NCBI RefSeq assembly: GCF_000316665.1
Contig: NC_019678.1
Span: 4,898,001 to 4,962,000, forward strand
Reading direction: 5' to 3'
DNA: 64,000 bases
Source: Rivularia sp. PCC 7116
Lineage (GTDB): Bacteria > Cyanobacteriota > Cyanobacteriia > Cyanobacteriales > Nostocaceae
A program made the translations under genes and the position numbers. Below are positions 1-9,154 of this stretch, in pieces (position 1 is the stretch's first letter; the number at the start of each line of letters is the position of its first letter). The notes under the pieces were generated by a model. It made no database searches, had not been told where the DNA came from, and saw nothing but the letters and a program-made list of their open reading frames with translations.

Positions 1-85
1 CTTCAGGTTGATTCTCTGCACAAGCTGGAAGAATCAAAGCACTTAAAGCTAAGGCTAAAGCTTTTGAACGAAATCCGTATGCCAT
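1..85 (-). CDS. N-terminus of a lipoprotein (cut by window edge)
   Basis: Only the first 28 codons are inside the window. They encode a short positively charged start, a hydrophobic stretch rich in Ala and Leu, and a lipobox L-P-A-C with the lipidated Cys at residue 22. This predicts an exported lipoprotein anchored in a membrane. The ATG is preceded by a purine-rich GGGAG. The mature domain lies outside the window, so its function cannot be told; periplasmic solute-binding proteins are a common class with this start. Confidence 0.7.
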   Translation of the reverse strand, partial: MAYGFRSKALALALSALILPACAENQPE

Positions 86-550
86 GAAAAATCACTCCCT
101 AATTTAGTATCTATTTAATAATTGCAGTTAGCAATGTTGCTAAAGTGCATTGCCTGAAATGTGAAGTCGCAACATTTTTTTCAATTTATTTCTATCCTCC
201 TCACACTGCTTATCTTCGGCTTTATTAACGAATGGCAGCTATATATAAAACGTTTTTCTATATTAGATAGGCGACATTTCACAACATTTCAGACATTTAG
301 CTCTGTCAAGAATAAAACATAAAAACTCGATTGACTTCTATCTTAAGAAAGAGGGAAAAAATGAATCAAAAATAAATATTTTAAAAGTCAGTTTATTTTT
401 GATTTTTAAGTCTTGTAAATATTCAAAAAGTCATATTGCTGAAAAATGCAATAGTTATTCTCATAAAAATTACAGTGATGCATATTTGTCAATACCTTAA
501 AGAAATAATTTAAAATATATCTTTAGATAGGTTAGAAAAACATATATTTA
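86..550. other. Intergenic region, AT-rich
   Basis: This stretch lies between the leftward lipoprotein gene and the 3' end of the leftward hybrid kinase. It should carry the lipoprotein promoter, but I see no clear operator, no terminator and no credible small gene. Confidence 0.5.
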
Positions 551-3500
551 CTATGACTTATTCTTAACCCTTGCCAAAGCATTTAATAGTTCGCTCGCAC
601 TAAAAGGCTTCGATAGAAAAGCTTGAAAAATATTACCATTGGCTTCCGCTAAAGTTTCATTAGAAAGCAATCCGCTCATTGCAATAATTTTGACCTGCGG
701 ATTAATTTGCTGTAACGTGCGGATGGCTGTTTCGCCGTCCATTAAGGGCATCATTATATCGATTAAAACGATATTAATTTCTTTTTTTCGCTGCACATAA
801 ATTGCAAGAGCTTCAATCCCATCTTTGGCGGTAATTACGCGGAAATTATAGGTTTCAAGGGTTGTTTTAATAATTTCACAAATTCCTGCTTCATCATCTA
901 CAACTAAAATTAATTCATTATTCCCACTAGGAAACTGTTTATTTTCTGGTATTACTGAAGCCTTGTCCTCTATACTTGGTAGATAAACTTTAAACTGAGT
1001 GTACGAGTCTATTTTGCTCGATACTTCAATAAAACCACCGTGGTTTTTAACAATACCTAAAACCGTCGATAAACCTAATCCCGTACCTTCTCCTACCTGT
1101 TTGGTAGTAAAAAATGGGTCAAAAATTCTATCTATTATTTGTGGAGAAATACCAATTCCAGTGTCAGCAATAGTAACCAAGACATAAGAGCCAACTTGTG
1201 CCTCGATATTCATTTTGGCATAACTTTCATCAATAAATTTATTTTCTGCTTCAATGCTTAAAGTTCCTCCCTCGGGCATGGAATCTCGGGCATTTACGAC
1301 TAAATTCATAAATACCTGATGCAGTTGGGTTGCGTCTGCCGAAACTGTCCATAAATCTCTCGGTAAATTCCTTTCGATGGTGATGCTTTTAGGAAATGTG
1401 CCCTTAGCAAACTGCTCGATATCTTTTAGTAAATGCTTAACTTGCAATACCGTGCGCTTACCTTCGTTACCGCGAGCAAAAGACAAAACCTGTTTGACTA
1501 AATTAGCCCCTCGCTTGGTATTAGCTTCTAACATTTGCAGCATTTCTTTAGAAGTGTCGTCAACATGCCCGAGTTTTAGCGGTAATAATTGAGCGATCGC
1601 TAAAATTGGTGTGAGCATATTATTCAAATCGTGAGCAATACCGCTTGCTAAGGTACCGAGGCTTTCCAAGCGTTGAGCGCGGAGAAACTGGCTTTCAAGT
1701 AGTTTTTTCTCGGTGATATCGGTGTCTACAGTCAAAATTGATTTTGGGTTTCCGGCTTCGTCGCTTACCAAAGTCCAGCGGCTAGCAACCGTAATTTCTC
1801 TACCCTGCTTGGTAATTTTATGTAATTCACCTTGCCACGAACCGCTGCGTCCAACTTCCTGCAAAGCTTCGGTTAACTCTTGAGTTACTTCCTTGTATAA
1901 AAGCTCATCGGCTTTTTTCCCCACAGCTTCATCTGCCGTCCAACCATACATCCGCTCGGCACTTTGGTTGCAGTATAAAATTTCTCCTGCTACACTTCTT
2001 AATAAAATTGCGTCTGTAGCAACATCAAGCAATACCGCCTGCTGAGCTATTTTTTCTTCTGCCTGTTTGCGCTCGGTTATATCTATGCAAGAACCAATAT
2101 AGCCGACAAAATTTTCATCTGCATCAAATCTAGGAGTACCTTTATCCAAAACCCAGCGATATTCGCCATGCTTATTTTGCAGACGATACTCCATGGAAAA
2201 TGCTTGACGAGCATCAAAAGAATTAACATAAATTTCTATGCAGCGCTGTCTATCATCTGGATGAACCCCTTGTGTCCAACCATTACCGAGTTCATGTTCT
2301 AAAGTTTTTCCAGTAAATTCCAGCCACTTAGCATTAAAGTAGTGGTAAAGTTTATCACAGCCAGACATCCAAATCATTACAGGGGCTGTATCTGCCATTA
2401 TACGGAATCTTTCTTCGCTTTCTCGTAAAGCCGCTTCTGCTTGTTTGTATTCAGTAACATCTTTAGAAATACCGTAAAAACGAACAATATTTCCTTTCTC
2501 ATCTTTTTCTACTTTTCCACAAGAAAATGCATAACCGATGGAGCCATCCGAACATATAAATCGGAATTCGGTTTCATAAGGAATACCTTTTTCAATCGCA
2601 TTTAAAGTTAACTTATTTATTCTTTCTCTATCCGCAGGATGAATAAATTGACTAATAGTTGCGACATTAGGTTTAGAATTACCTTTGTTGCGATTGGTAA
2701 ATCTATATAACTCTCTAGACCACCATGATTCATTTTTAGCTAAATCCCAAGACCAACTGCCAATTTTAGCTATTCTCTCGGCTTCTTGCAGCAAATCTTC
2801 AGTTTGACGTAACTTTTCTTCAGCTTGTTTGCGTTTAGTAATATCTCTAATTACAGCTAACAAACCAATTTGCTCGCCGCGATGATTTTTTAAAAGACTA
2901 ACTGATAATTCGACGTAAATTTCTTCTCCATTTTTCTTAACGTGAATATTTTCTCCTTGCCACCAAGCACTTCTAGATAAACTTTCTTTCGCAAATTGCC
3001 TATCTTCTTCCTTCAGCCAGCGATATTGATAAACATCTTTTAAACTACGTCCGATAAAATCCGCAGCTTTGATATTATATTGCTGCTCGGCTCTTTGATT
3101 TAAATAGATAATTTTATGCTCCTTATCGACAGCAATAACCGCATCGCTGACGTGAGCTAAAATATTTGCATCAAATTTAATTTGGGCTTCTGCAGCCCGA
3201 ATATGATTAATGTCTGGCTTGCCATTAGCATCCGCATGTTTTATTGTGTGGATAATTCGCTCGTGTTCATCCACAAAGAATTGTAATAAGTTTTTCTCTT
3301 CAATAATTCCCAGCAAATTATCTTCCTCATCCACAATTGGTAAGTGAGAAATTTCATGCTCGCGGATTATTTTTAATGCTGTCAATATATTTTGATTTGC
3401 AGTTTTTTTTAAGCTGATTACTTGCCTTATCATTACCTGAGATACCGGCATAGTCGATAAATCTTTTCCAGAAACAGCAATTCTGAGAGCCACTTCTTGA

Positions 3501-3691
3501 GTGAATATTCCCACTAAGCGGCATTCATCAATCACTAATATGCAACTGGGCTTTTCTTCATCTCCATAACTTATATTCAGCATTAAAGTAATTGCATCGT
3601 TTACCAAAGTATCGGGTGCAACTTTTAGATAATAAGTCTCAATAACCCGATTTAGCGACAGTAAATCATTCAAACTGGTAATAGATGACAT
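551..3691 (-). CDS. CBS-PAS hybrid sensor histidine kinase with receiver
   Basis: The 1046-aa protein is a soluble hybrid kinase. In order it has a CBS pair (about 10-145), four PAS/PAC modules (about 170-285, 300-415, 425-545, 550-665), a HisKA dimerisation domain with the phospho-acceptor His in G-I-A-H-D-L-N-N (His687), an HATPase domain (about 785-905; D-T-G-I-G and G-x-G-L-G-L motifs) and a C-terminal receiver (about 925-1043) with D-D, D-I-M-M-P and S-K-P-F. No membrane segment is visible, so the signal is cytoplasmic; the CBS pair suggests adenine-nucleotide sensing and the PAS domains redox, light or a ligand. A UspA gene lies just upstream on the same strand. The output partner is not identifiable here; the OmpR-type regulator at 5374 is nearby but on the other strand. 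Confidence 0.93.
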   Translation of the reverse strand: MSSITSLNDLLSLNRVIETYYLKVAPDTLVNDAITLMLNISYGDEEKPSCILVIDECRLVGIFTQEVALRIAVSGKDLSTMPVSQVMIRQVISLKKTANQNILTALKIIREHEISHLPIVDEEDNLLGIIEEKNLLQFFVDEHERIIHTIKHADANGKPDINHIRAAEAQIKFDANILAHVSDAVIAVDKEHKIIYLNQRAEQQYNIKAADFIGRSLKDVYQYRWLKEEDRQFAKESLSRSAWWQGENIHVKKNGEEIYVELSVSLLKNHRGEQIGLLAVIRDITKRKQAEEKLRQTEDLLQEAERIAKIGSWSWDLAKNESWWSRELYRFTNRNKGNSKPNVATISQFIHPADRERINKLTLNAIEKGIPYETEFRFICSDGSIGYAFSCGKVEKDEKGNIVRFYGISKDVTEYKQAEAALRESEERFRIMADTAPVMIWMSGCDKLYHYFNAKWLEFTGKTLEHELGNGWTQGVHPDDRQRCIEIYVNSFDARQAFSMEYRLQNKHGEYRWVLDKGTPRFDADENFVGYIGSCIDITERKQAEEKIAQQAVLLDVATDAILLRSVAGEILYCNQSAERMYGWTADEAVGKKADELLYKEVTQELTEALQEVGRSGSWQGELHKITKQGREITVASRWTLVSDEAGNPKSILTVDTDITEKKLLESQFLRAQRLESLGTLASGIAHDLNNMLTPILAIAQLLPLKLGHVDDTSKEMLQMLEANTKRGANLVKQVLSFARGNEGKRTVLQVKHLLKDIEQFAKGTFPKSITIERNLPRDLWTVSADATQLHQVFMNLVVNARDSMPEGGTLSIEAENKFIDESYAKMNIEAQVGSYVLVTIADTGIGISPQIIDRIFDPFFTTKQVGEGTGLGLSTVLGIVKNHGGFIEVSSKIDSYTQFKVYLPSIEDKASVIPENKQFPSGNNELILVVDDEAGICEIIKTTLETYNFRVITAKDGIEALAIYVQRKKEINIVLIDIMMPLMDGETAIRTLQQINPQVKIIAMSGLLSNETLAEANGNIFQAFLSKPFSASELLNALARVKNKS

Positions 3692-3729
3692 AATTACAAT
3701 GCCTTGTAAAAAAAAATCAGGCAGTCAGA

Positions 3730-3757
3730 CTATATATACTGTACGTACTGTATATAT
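3730..3757. promoter_or_regulatory. Near-perfect dyad upstream of the hybrid kinase
   Basis: Two half sites, TATACTGTAC and GTACTGTATA, sit head to head 40-65 bp upstream of the kinase start codon at 3691. They are reverse complements except for one position per half. The placement suits an operator or promoter element, but the protein that would bind is unknown and the AT-rich context lowers confidence. Confidence 0.3.
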
Positions 3758-3955
3758 TATGTTTTTAACTCAGTAGATGGCGGAAAGAACCTGTTTTACC
3801 GATTTTATCTAAACAAAAAATTATTGATTCTTTCTTTTTAAAATTAGTTATATTAATATCTTAACAATTTTTTAAGTATTTCGCACTCAACAATCAATTG
3901 TAGAGACACAATATTTAAAGTGCCTCTACACTAACTAACTTCAAATAACTTAAAC

Positions 3956-4489
3956 TCAACGCAAAACTTCAGCTTTTTCTGCTCTTTCTTCATGTATTTC
4001 CTTAAAATCGGCAATTTTCCCTTGTACTATAAATACCGAACAATGAGCATGATGAAGTACGTAATTGCTAACACTACCCATTATAAATTCGCTGATTCCC
4101 CGACGACCCCGGCGACCGATTACAATTACATCAGCCTCCCAATTTCGAGCAATATCGCAAATCATTCGAGATGGTTCGCCAATGTTCTGAGAAAATTCTG
4201 CTTTTACTCCTAATTCAGTTGCTTGCTTGCACATAAAATGCAGCCAATTTAATCTATCTTTTTTGAGATTCTCCCAGTCATTTGCATATTTACTATTATT
4301 TATTTGTAATTCTGGATAAAGAATAGTTGGTTGCAGAAACAAAGGGTCAATATATTGCTCGTCGAGGGGAGATAAAACATGTAAAACCATTAATTTAGCA
4401 TCTGTTGCTTTCGCTAAATATACAGCTTCATCAAACACATGCTGACTCATAGATAAGCTATCAATGGCTACAATAATTTTTTTCAGCAT
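3956..4489 (-). CDS. Universal stress protein, UspA family
   Basis: This is a 177-aa single-domain Usp. The N-terminus forms the first beta strand (K-K-I-I-V-A-I-D) and the C-terminal half has the ATP-binding signature G-x2-G-x9-G-S (Gly125, Gly128, Gly138-Ser139), so it belongs to the nucleotide-binding class. It is about 30 residues longer than a minimal Usp, with an insertion around residues 45-75 and a charged tail. It precedes the CBS/PAS kinase on the same strand; both may respond to energy state, which is an inference. Confidence 0.9.
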   Translation of the reverse strand: MLKKIIVAIDSLSMSQHVFDEAVYLAKATDAKLMVLHVLSPLDEQYIDPLFLQPTILYPELQINNSKYANDWENLKKDRLNWLHFMCKQATELGVKAEFSQNIGEPSRMICDIARNWEADVIVIGRRGRRGISEFIMGSVSNYVLHHAHCSVFIVQGKIADFKEIHEERAEKAEVLR

Positions 4490-4732
4490 ATGGATTAATC
4501 TCCACTTAAGTGCTAATAGATCCTTTATAGTCGAAGAATATGAGGATTTTGTGAGGATCGAGTTTTAATTAATCGCACTCAGGATAGAAAACATCGATTG
4601 TATTTTGCTCACAAGTTCCTCAAACTTGTTTTATATACTTGTAAAATCAATGTTTCAGGGATTCCCATGCCAAAACATTGTTCGCACCTTCGAGATAATC
4701 GCAAATAATTAATAGAGGTTTAAAAAGCAATT

Positions 4733-4972
4733 ATGAATTACTGTCCTTGCTGTAAAGATACGCTTTTATCTCACATTAGCCATAATCATGTTTACTGGTT
4801 TTGTCCGAGTTGCTGGCAAGAAATGCCTGTATCCGCTTTGCCCAATTCTCATAGTTTAACAGCATCAATATCGGAAAAACTATCCATAAATCTTCAAAAA
4901 ATAGAAAATCCGAGCTTAAATATCAGTCAATCTTCTACTAATGATTCCGAACTCGCTACCTCATCAGTTTAA
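4733..4972 (+). CDS. Small zinc-ribbon-like protein
   Basis: The 79-aa protein starts with C-P-C-C (residues 4-7) and has a second C-P-S-C-W knuckle near residues 28-32, separated by His residues, which would suit one zinc site. The C-terminal half is Ser-rich and looks disordered. I do not recognise a named family. It stands alone on the plus strand, upstream of the response regulator and followed by a strong hairpin terminator. Confidence 0.6.
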   Translation: MNYCPCCKDTLLSHISHNHVYWFCPSCWQEMPVSALPNSHSLTASISEKLSINLQKIENPSLNISQSSTNDSELATSSV

Positions 4973-5373
4973 TAATTTAATGAAGCAGGTAGTACTATCA
5001 AATAATCTTTTTCAATTTCATTTTCACCAACCACTCTCTTCAACTGCAAGCTACTTAGTACAGACTTGTGGTGAGATTTTCTTAAATTTCCCCTTATAAG
5101 GGGGACTTTGACTTAAGTCCCCTTTTTTTAGGTAGTTAAGAAACATAAAACGCCGTGAAACGTCAAAGGTATTAAATAAATAAATATATCAGTTAAATGC
5201 GTCGCAGCTTATTTTCGAGATACGAAAGAGTAGATTATTTGAATTTTAATAAATATAAAGAATAGTTGAGAACCATTAAGTAAAGCAAAGCGCTATCAGC
5301 TAAATATTTTAATATTAAAATTAATTAAATCTCATTATCTTAATCCTTTTCCGCTTTGCTAAAAGCTATAGGG
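4973..5373. other. Intergenic region with a terminator
   Basis: Apart from the terminator at 5101-5129 I see nothing but AT-rich leader sequence ahead of the response regulator gene. Confidence 0.5.
5101..5129 (+). terminator. Intrinsic terminator
   Basis: A perfect 8-bp stem (GGGGACTT / AAGTCCCC, 5101-5108 with 5115-5122) and 6-nt loop are followed by seven T residues. It lies about 130 bp after the small zinc-ribbon gene and separates it from the regulator at 5374. Confidence 0.75.
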
Positions 5374-6063
5374 ATGAAAATATTGATAGTAGAAGATGAC
5401 CAATATGTTGCAAAAGTAGTGAGCCTAATTTTGGCTCATCAAAATTATGTGACTGAAATTGCTTACGATGGAGAAGAAGCTTGGGAATTTATCAAAATTT
5501 TTGATTACGATTTAATTCTCTTAGATATTACTTTACCTAAGCTCGATGGTATTAGTCTGTGCAAACAGATACGCTCCAACGGTTTGCAAATACCAATCAT
5601 GTTGTTAACAGCGCGCAATTGTCCCCATGAAAAGGCTGTAGCTTTGGATGCTGGGGCAGATGATTACATGGTAAAACCTTTTGATGAAGAAGAATTAACT
5701 GCCCGTATCCGCGCTCTTTTACGTAGGGGTAAAATAAAATCTTTACCTATTCTAAAATATGGTTTTTTACAGCTTGACCCCAGACGCTATGAAGTAACTT
5801 ATAAAAAACAACTAATTTCTTTAACTCCCAAAGAATACGCCCTATTAGAGTTATTTTTAAGAAATACTCACCGTATATTCAGTTGCAGAATGATTTTAGA
5901 ACATCTTTGGTCTTATGAAGACACTCCTACCGAAGAAGCTGTAAGAACTCATATTAAAGGATTGCGAATGAAGTTAAGAAATGCGGGTGTCCCTCGCAAC
6001 ACAATTGAAACAGTTTATGGTATCGGCTATCGCTTGAATCCAATTGTTAAATCTACTGGTTGA
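5374..6063 (+). CDS. OmpR-type two-component response regulator
   Basis: This is a 229-aa receiver plus winged-helix DNA-binding protein. The receiver has the acidic pair E-D-D (residues 7-9), phospho-acceptor Asp51 in L-L-D-I-T-L-P, a Thr in L-L-T-A and Lys in V-K-P-F. The C-terminal domain has the trans-reg-C pattern (L-T-P-K-E-Y-A-L-L, later V-R-T-H-I-K-G-L-R and G-I-G-Y-R-L). I start at the ATG at 5374, which gives the usual M-K-I-L-I-V-E-D-D opening; an in-frame TTG at 5356 would only add six residues. No partner kinase is adjacent on this strand. Confidence 0.93.
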   Translation: MKILIVEDDQYVAKVVSLILAHQNYVTEIAYDGEEAWEFIKIFDYDLILLDITLPKLDGISLCKQIRSNGLQIPIMLLTARNCPHEKAVALDAGADDYMVKPFDEEELTARIRALLRRGKIKSLPILKYGFLQLDPRRYEVTYKKQLISLTPKEYALLELFLRNTHRIFSCRMILEHLWSYEDTPTEEAVRTHIKGLRMKLRNAGVPRNTIETVYGIGYRLNPIVKSTG

Positions 6064-6087
6064 AATATTTTTATGTACATTTTTTAC

Positions 6088-6136
6088 CTCACCCCGCCCT
6101 CCAGGCACCCCTCTCCTTATAAAGGAGAGGGAAAAA
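6088..6136. repeat. Dispersed hairpin repeat (CCTCACCCCGCCC family)
   Basis: This segment reads CCTCACCCCGCCC, then a CCCTCTCC / GGAGAGGG hairpin around TTATAAA. An inverted copy with the same order lies at 14578-14634 and a decayed piece near 23028. It lies between converging genes, so one copy may double as a terminator. Confidence 0.6.
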
Positions 6137-6168
6137 AGGTCTGGTTAACAATTAACAGTTAACTAAAC

Positions 6169-6693
6169 CTATCTTCCTAGATAACGGCTAGCCATTCCCA
6201 TAGCGTCGGAAATATCAACATCACCATCACCGTCAGCATCGAGGAAGCTATTAAGAACCGAATTTCCACTAGACTGACGATTTTGAGAATTAGTACCCGA
6301 CTGTAAAAATTGCAGTACCAAAGGAACCAACATTGGCAGCATTTGTTGAGCCTTAGTCATATCTAAGCCAGTACGTTGAGCAATTTCCTGCACTACCTGT
6401 TGCTGCATAGCTCCAGAGAAAAGTGTATTAACAGCTTGAGAATTGGGGGAAGTACCGCTAAATTGGTCTACTATAGATTGAGCTTGCTGTTCGCCTTCGT
6501 TAACTCGCTTTTGTTGCAAAGAAGAACGAACAAAGTTACCTACAACACTCATAGCAGATTGCATTGTCGAAGAGTTAGTCCCGGCATTACCACTCAACTG
6601 CTGTACGGTATTAAGGATACCGCCAATATCATCCATACTGCCTAATGTCTCGGGATTGTTAACTGCATTCAGAACTTGATCGAATAATCCCAT
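6169..6693 (-). CDS. DUF937-like protein with C-terminal calcium-type loop
   Basis: The 174-aa protein is Gln/Ser/Asn-rich and helical (M-G-L-F-D-Q-V-L-N-A-V at the start), of the DUF937 type, with a conserved helical segment around residues 85-130. Its C-terminus carries the acidic loop D-A-D-G-D-G-D-V-D-I-S-D (about 151-162), with Asp at the EF-hand/dockerin ligand positions. There is no signal peptide. The biochemical role of DUF937 is not known; calcium binding is an inference from the loop. It converges with the response regulator gene. Confidence 0.7.
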   Translation of the reverse strand: MGLFDQVLNAVNNPETLGSMDDIGGILNTVQQLSGNAGTNSSTMQSAMSVVGNFVRSSLQQKRVNEGEQQAQSIVDQFSGTSPNSQAVNTLFSGAMQQQVVQEIAQRTGLDMTKAQQMLPMLVPLVLQFLQSGTNSQNRQSSGNSVLNSFLDADGDGDVDISDAMGMASRYLGR

Positions 6694-6880
6694 AACCTGA
6701 TATCTCCTTATTTATATTTCCTGTTGAAAAATTGTTACACGTTCAACAAGTGCCTTCACGTTTATATTAGAAAAAAATCATGTAAATAGGGAATTGAGCA
6801 TCGGGCATAGAGGCGAAGCGAATAGTTAAAATTTAGGAGTGAATAGCAAGTAACAAGTAAATTATTCTTCTACCAATTTG

Positions 6881-6922
6881 CAATTCCCCATGCCCAATTC
6901 CCCATGCCTAATGCCCAATGCG
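6881..6922. repeat. STRR heptanucleotide array reaching a start codon
   Basis: Degenerate 7-mers of the CCCCATG / CCCAATT / CCCAATG type repeat about six times. Short tandemly repeated repetitive (STRR) heptamers are characteristic of heterocystous cyanobacteria. The last unit contains the ATG (6918) used as start of the GTPase gene. Confidence 0.8.
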
Positions 6923-8468
6923 CCAACTACCTGTATCACGCTTAGTTACGTTAATTGTCGGCTTAATTGTCATCCTAGGGCTGAGTCTCTGGTTGATAGA
7001 TTCGCTGTCTCGGCTTTATTGGCAGTTATCTTATTCCCCATTTCTGGGTAATTTACTGCTGTTTTTGCTGGTGATTTTAGTTGCAGCATTAATTGCAGCT
7101 TTTGTTTATTATGCTCTGAAAATTCAATCTGGGGAACAGCGTAGCCGCAGCCGCAAACGTCCTAATATTAAACTTCCTGAAAAGAAAACCGAAACGGCTT
7201 CTACAACTTTGGAAGCTGTACGCAAACAGGTTTCGCAAATTCAAGATGAAGTTTCCCGCCAAGCTTTGCTGAGTAAATCCCGCGAAATCGAAGCTAATTT
7301 ATCGCGCGGTGAAATTCAAGTGGTGGTGTTTGGTACGGGAAGTGCAGGTAAAACTTCTTTGGTGAATGCGGTGATGGGAAGAATGGTAGGTAAGGTGAAT
7401 GCACCGATGGGCACTACAACCGTTGGGGAAACTTACTGTCTGCGGCTTAAGGGGATGGAGCGCAGAATTTTAATTACCGATACACCGGGCATTTTGGAAG
7501 CGGGGGTTGCCGGTACGGAAAGGGAACAGTTCGCAAGGGAATTAGCTACATCTGCCGATTTATTATTATTTGTTGTAGATAACGATTTGCGACGTTCGGA
7601 ATACGAACCTTTGAAAGCATTAGCGGAAATTGGTAAACGTTCTTTACTAGTACTCAATAAAACCGATTTGTATGCAGAAGAAGACACCCAAGTAATTTTA
7701 GCTAAACTGCGCGAGCGAGTGCGGGGCTTTATTCCCACCAGCGATGTGGTTGCGATCGCGGCTAATCCGCAGGAGGTAGAGCTAGAAAATGGCGATGTAT
7801 TTCGTTCAGAACCAGAAATCGTACCTTTATTACGCAGAATGGCAGCAATTTTACGGGCAGAAGGAGAAGATTTAGTCGCTGACAATATTTTGCTGCAATC
7901 GATAAGATTGGGAGAAGAAGCCAGAAAACTGATTGATTCTCAACGTCGTCGGCAAGCGAATAAAATTGTAGATAGATTTCAGTGGATTGGGGCGGGAGTA
8001 GTTTCGGTAACACCATTACCGGTAGTAGATTTGCTCGCAACTGCTGCGGTAAACGCGCAAATGGTAGTAGAAATTGGCAGAGTTTACGGTTGCGAATTGA
8101 ATATGGAAAGGGGAAGGGAATTAGCGCTTTCTCTCGCGAAAACTTTAGCTAGCTTGGGAATAGTTAAAGGTGCTTTGCAGTTAGTTACTACAGCGCTACA
8201 GTTAAACATTGCAACTTTAGTACTTGGTAAAGCAATTCAAGGAGTAACGGCAGCTTATTTAACCAGAATTGCCGGTAAAAGCTTTATCGAATATTTCCGT
8301 CACGATCAAGATTGGGGTGATGGAGGAATGACAGAAGTTGTACAAAGACAGTTTCAGTTAAATCGTCGCGATGAATTTGTGAAAGCCTTTATTTCTGAAG
8401 CGATTGCGAAAGTTGTTAAACCGTTGACGGATAGGAAGGAAGTTGTAGAAGAAGAGATTGGGGAATAG
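6918..8468 (+). CDS. Membrane-anchored GTPase (Era/YcjF-like, DUF697 C-terminus)
   Basis: The 516-aa protein has two N-terminal membrane segments (about 8-29 and 43-66), a linker, then a small G domain: P-loop G-T-G-S-A-G-K-T-S (139-147), D-T-P-G (188-191) and N-K-T-D (247-250). The C-terminal part (about 345-500) is hydrophobic and resembles DUF697, which is usually membrane associated. It is probably a dynamin/Era-like GTPase acting at the membrane; the cellular process is unknown. The ATG lies inside an STRR array and no Shine-Dalgarno is visible, so the start is uncertain, but the first membrane segment follows at once. Confidence 0.88.
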   Translation: MRQLPVSRLVTLIVGLIVILGLSLWLIDSLSRLYWQLSYSPFLGNLLLFLLVILVAALIAAFVYYALKIQSGEQRSRSRKRPNIKLPEKKTETASTTLEAVRKQVSQIQDEVSRQALLSKSREIEANLSRGEIQVVVFGTGSAGKTSLVNAVMGRMVGKVNAPMGTTTVGETYCLRLKGMERRILITDTPGILEAGVAGTEREQFARELATSADLLLFVVDNDLRRSEYEPLKALAEIGKRSLLVLNKTDLYAEEDTQVILAKLRERVRGFIPTSDVVAIAANPQEVELENGDVFRSEPEIVPLLRRMAAILRAEGEDLVADNILLQSIRLGEEARKLIDSQRRRQANKIVDRFQWIGAGVVSVTPLPVVDLLATAAVNAQMVVEIGRVYGCELNMERGRELALSLAKTLASLGIVKGALQLVTTALQLNIATLVLGKAIQGVTAAYLTRIAGKSFIEYFRHDQDWGDGGMTEVVQRQFQLNRRDEFVKAFISEAIAKVVKPLTDRKEVVEEEIGE

Positions 8469-8549
8469 GTAATAGGTAATTGGTAATTGGTCATTTTTAA
8501 CTAACTCCTAACTCCTAACTCCTAACTCCTAACTACTAACTACTAACCT
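8465..8549. repeat. STRR array between converging genes
   Basis: AATTGGT-type units are followed by at least four tandem CTAACTC heptamers and CTAACTA units. The array runs into the last codons of the leftward DUF2887 gene and supplies its stop codon (8536). Confidence 0.75.
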
Positions 8550-9154
8550 CTTCCAACCAAGTTTGTAAATCAACCATGCTGTTAAAATCAAGCAACGCTT
8601 CCCCAAGGTTTTCTAATTGTTCTAGGGAAAGACTTTCAACACGTTGACGTATTTCTTGGGGTAATTCTCCGACTCGTCGATTTAGTAAACGAAGAATCAG
8701 CGACTGTGCTTCTTCCTCCTTAATGTCTTGGTAAAGTCTAGTTTCTTTGAGAGTAATTCCTAACATTTTTTCTACCTCGTTTCGGCTAAGTTGTTCAAAT
8801 TTGTAAGCTATTATTGTCGTAATTAAATCTATTATTACCTGACTTCTAGTTTCTGGCTGTTCGTTGGAAGAGCGTAAGATTAAATACCTAGCTTCTTCGG
8901 GTGCTTGTTCTTCATTAACGGTAGTTAGAACCATCAACGCTACCCAAACTGGTAATTCGCGAATATCTCCGAGTTCATCTAAATAAACTCTATGTACTTG
9001 AGGGCTGTTGAGTTGTCCGCGATGGGGGAAAATATCGCTTTGCTCGGTATTACGGGATGGGTAAATTATCACAACTTGCCAGTCGTTGAATCTGTTGCGA
9101 TTACGATAGAAGTATAGGGAAGATTCTGCAAATACTCTTTCGTAAAGTCTTTCA

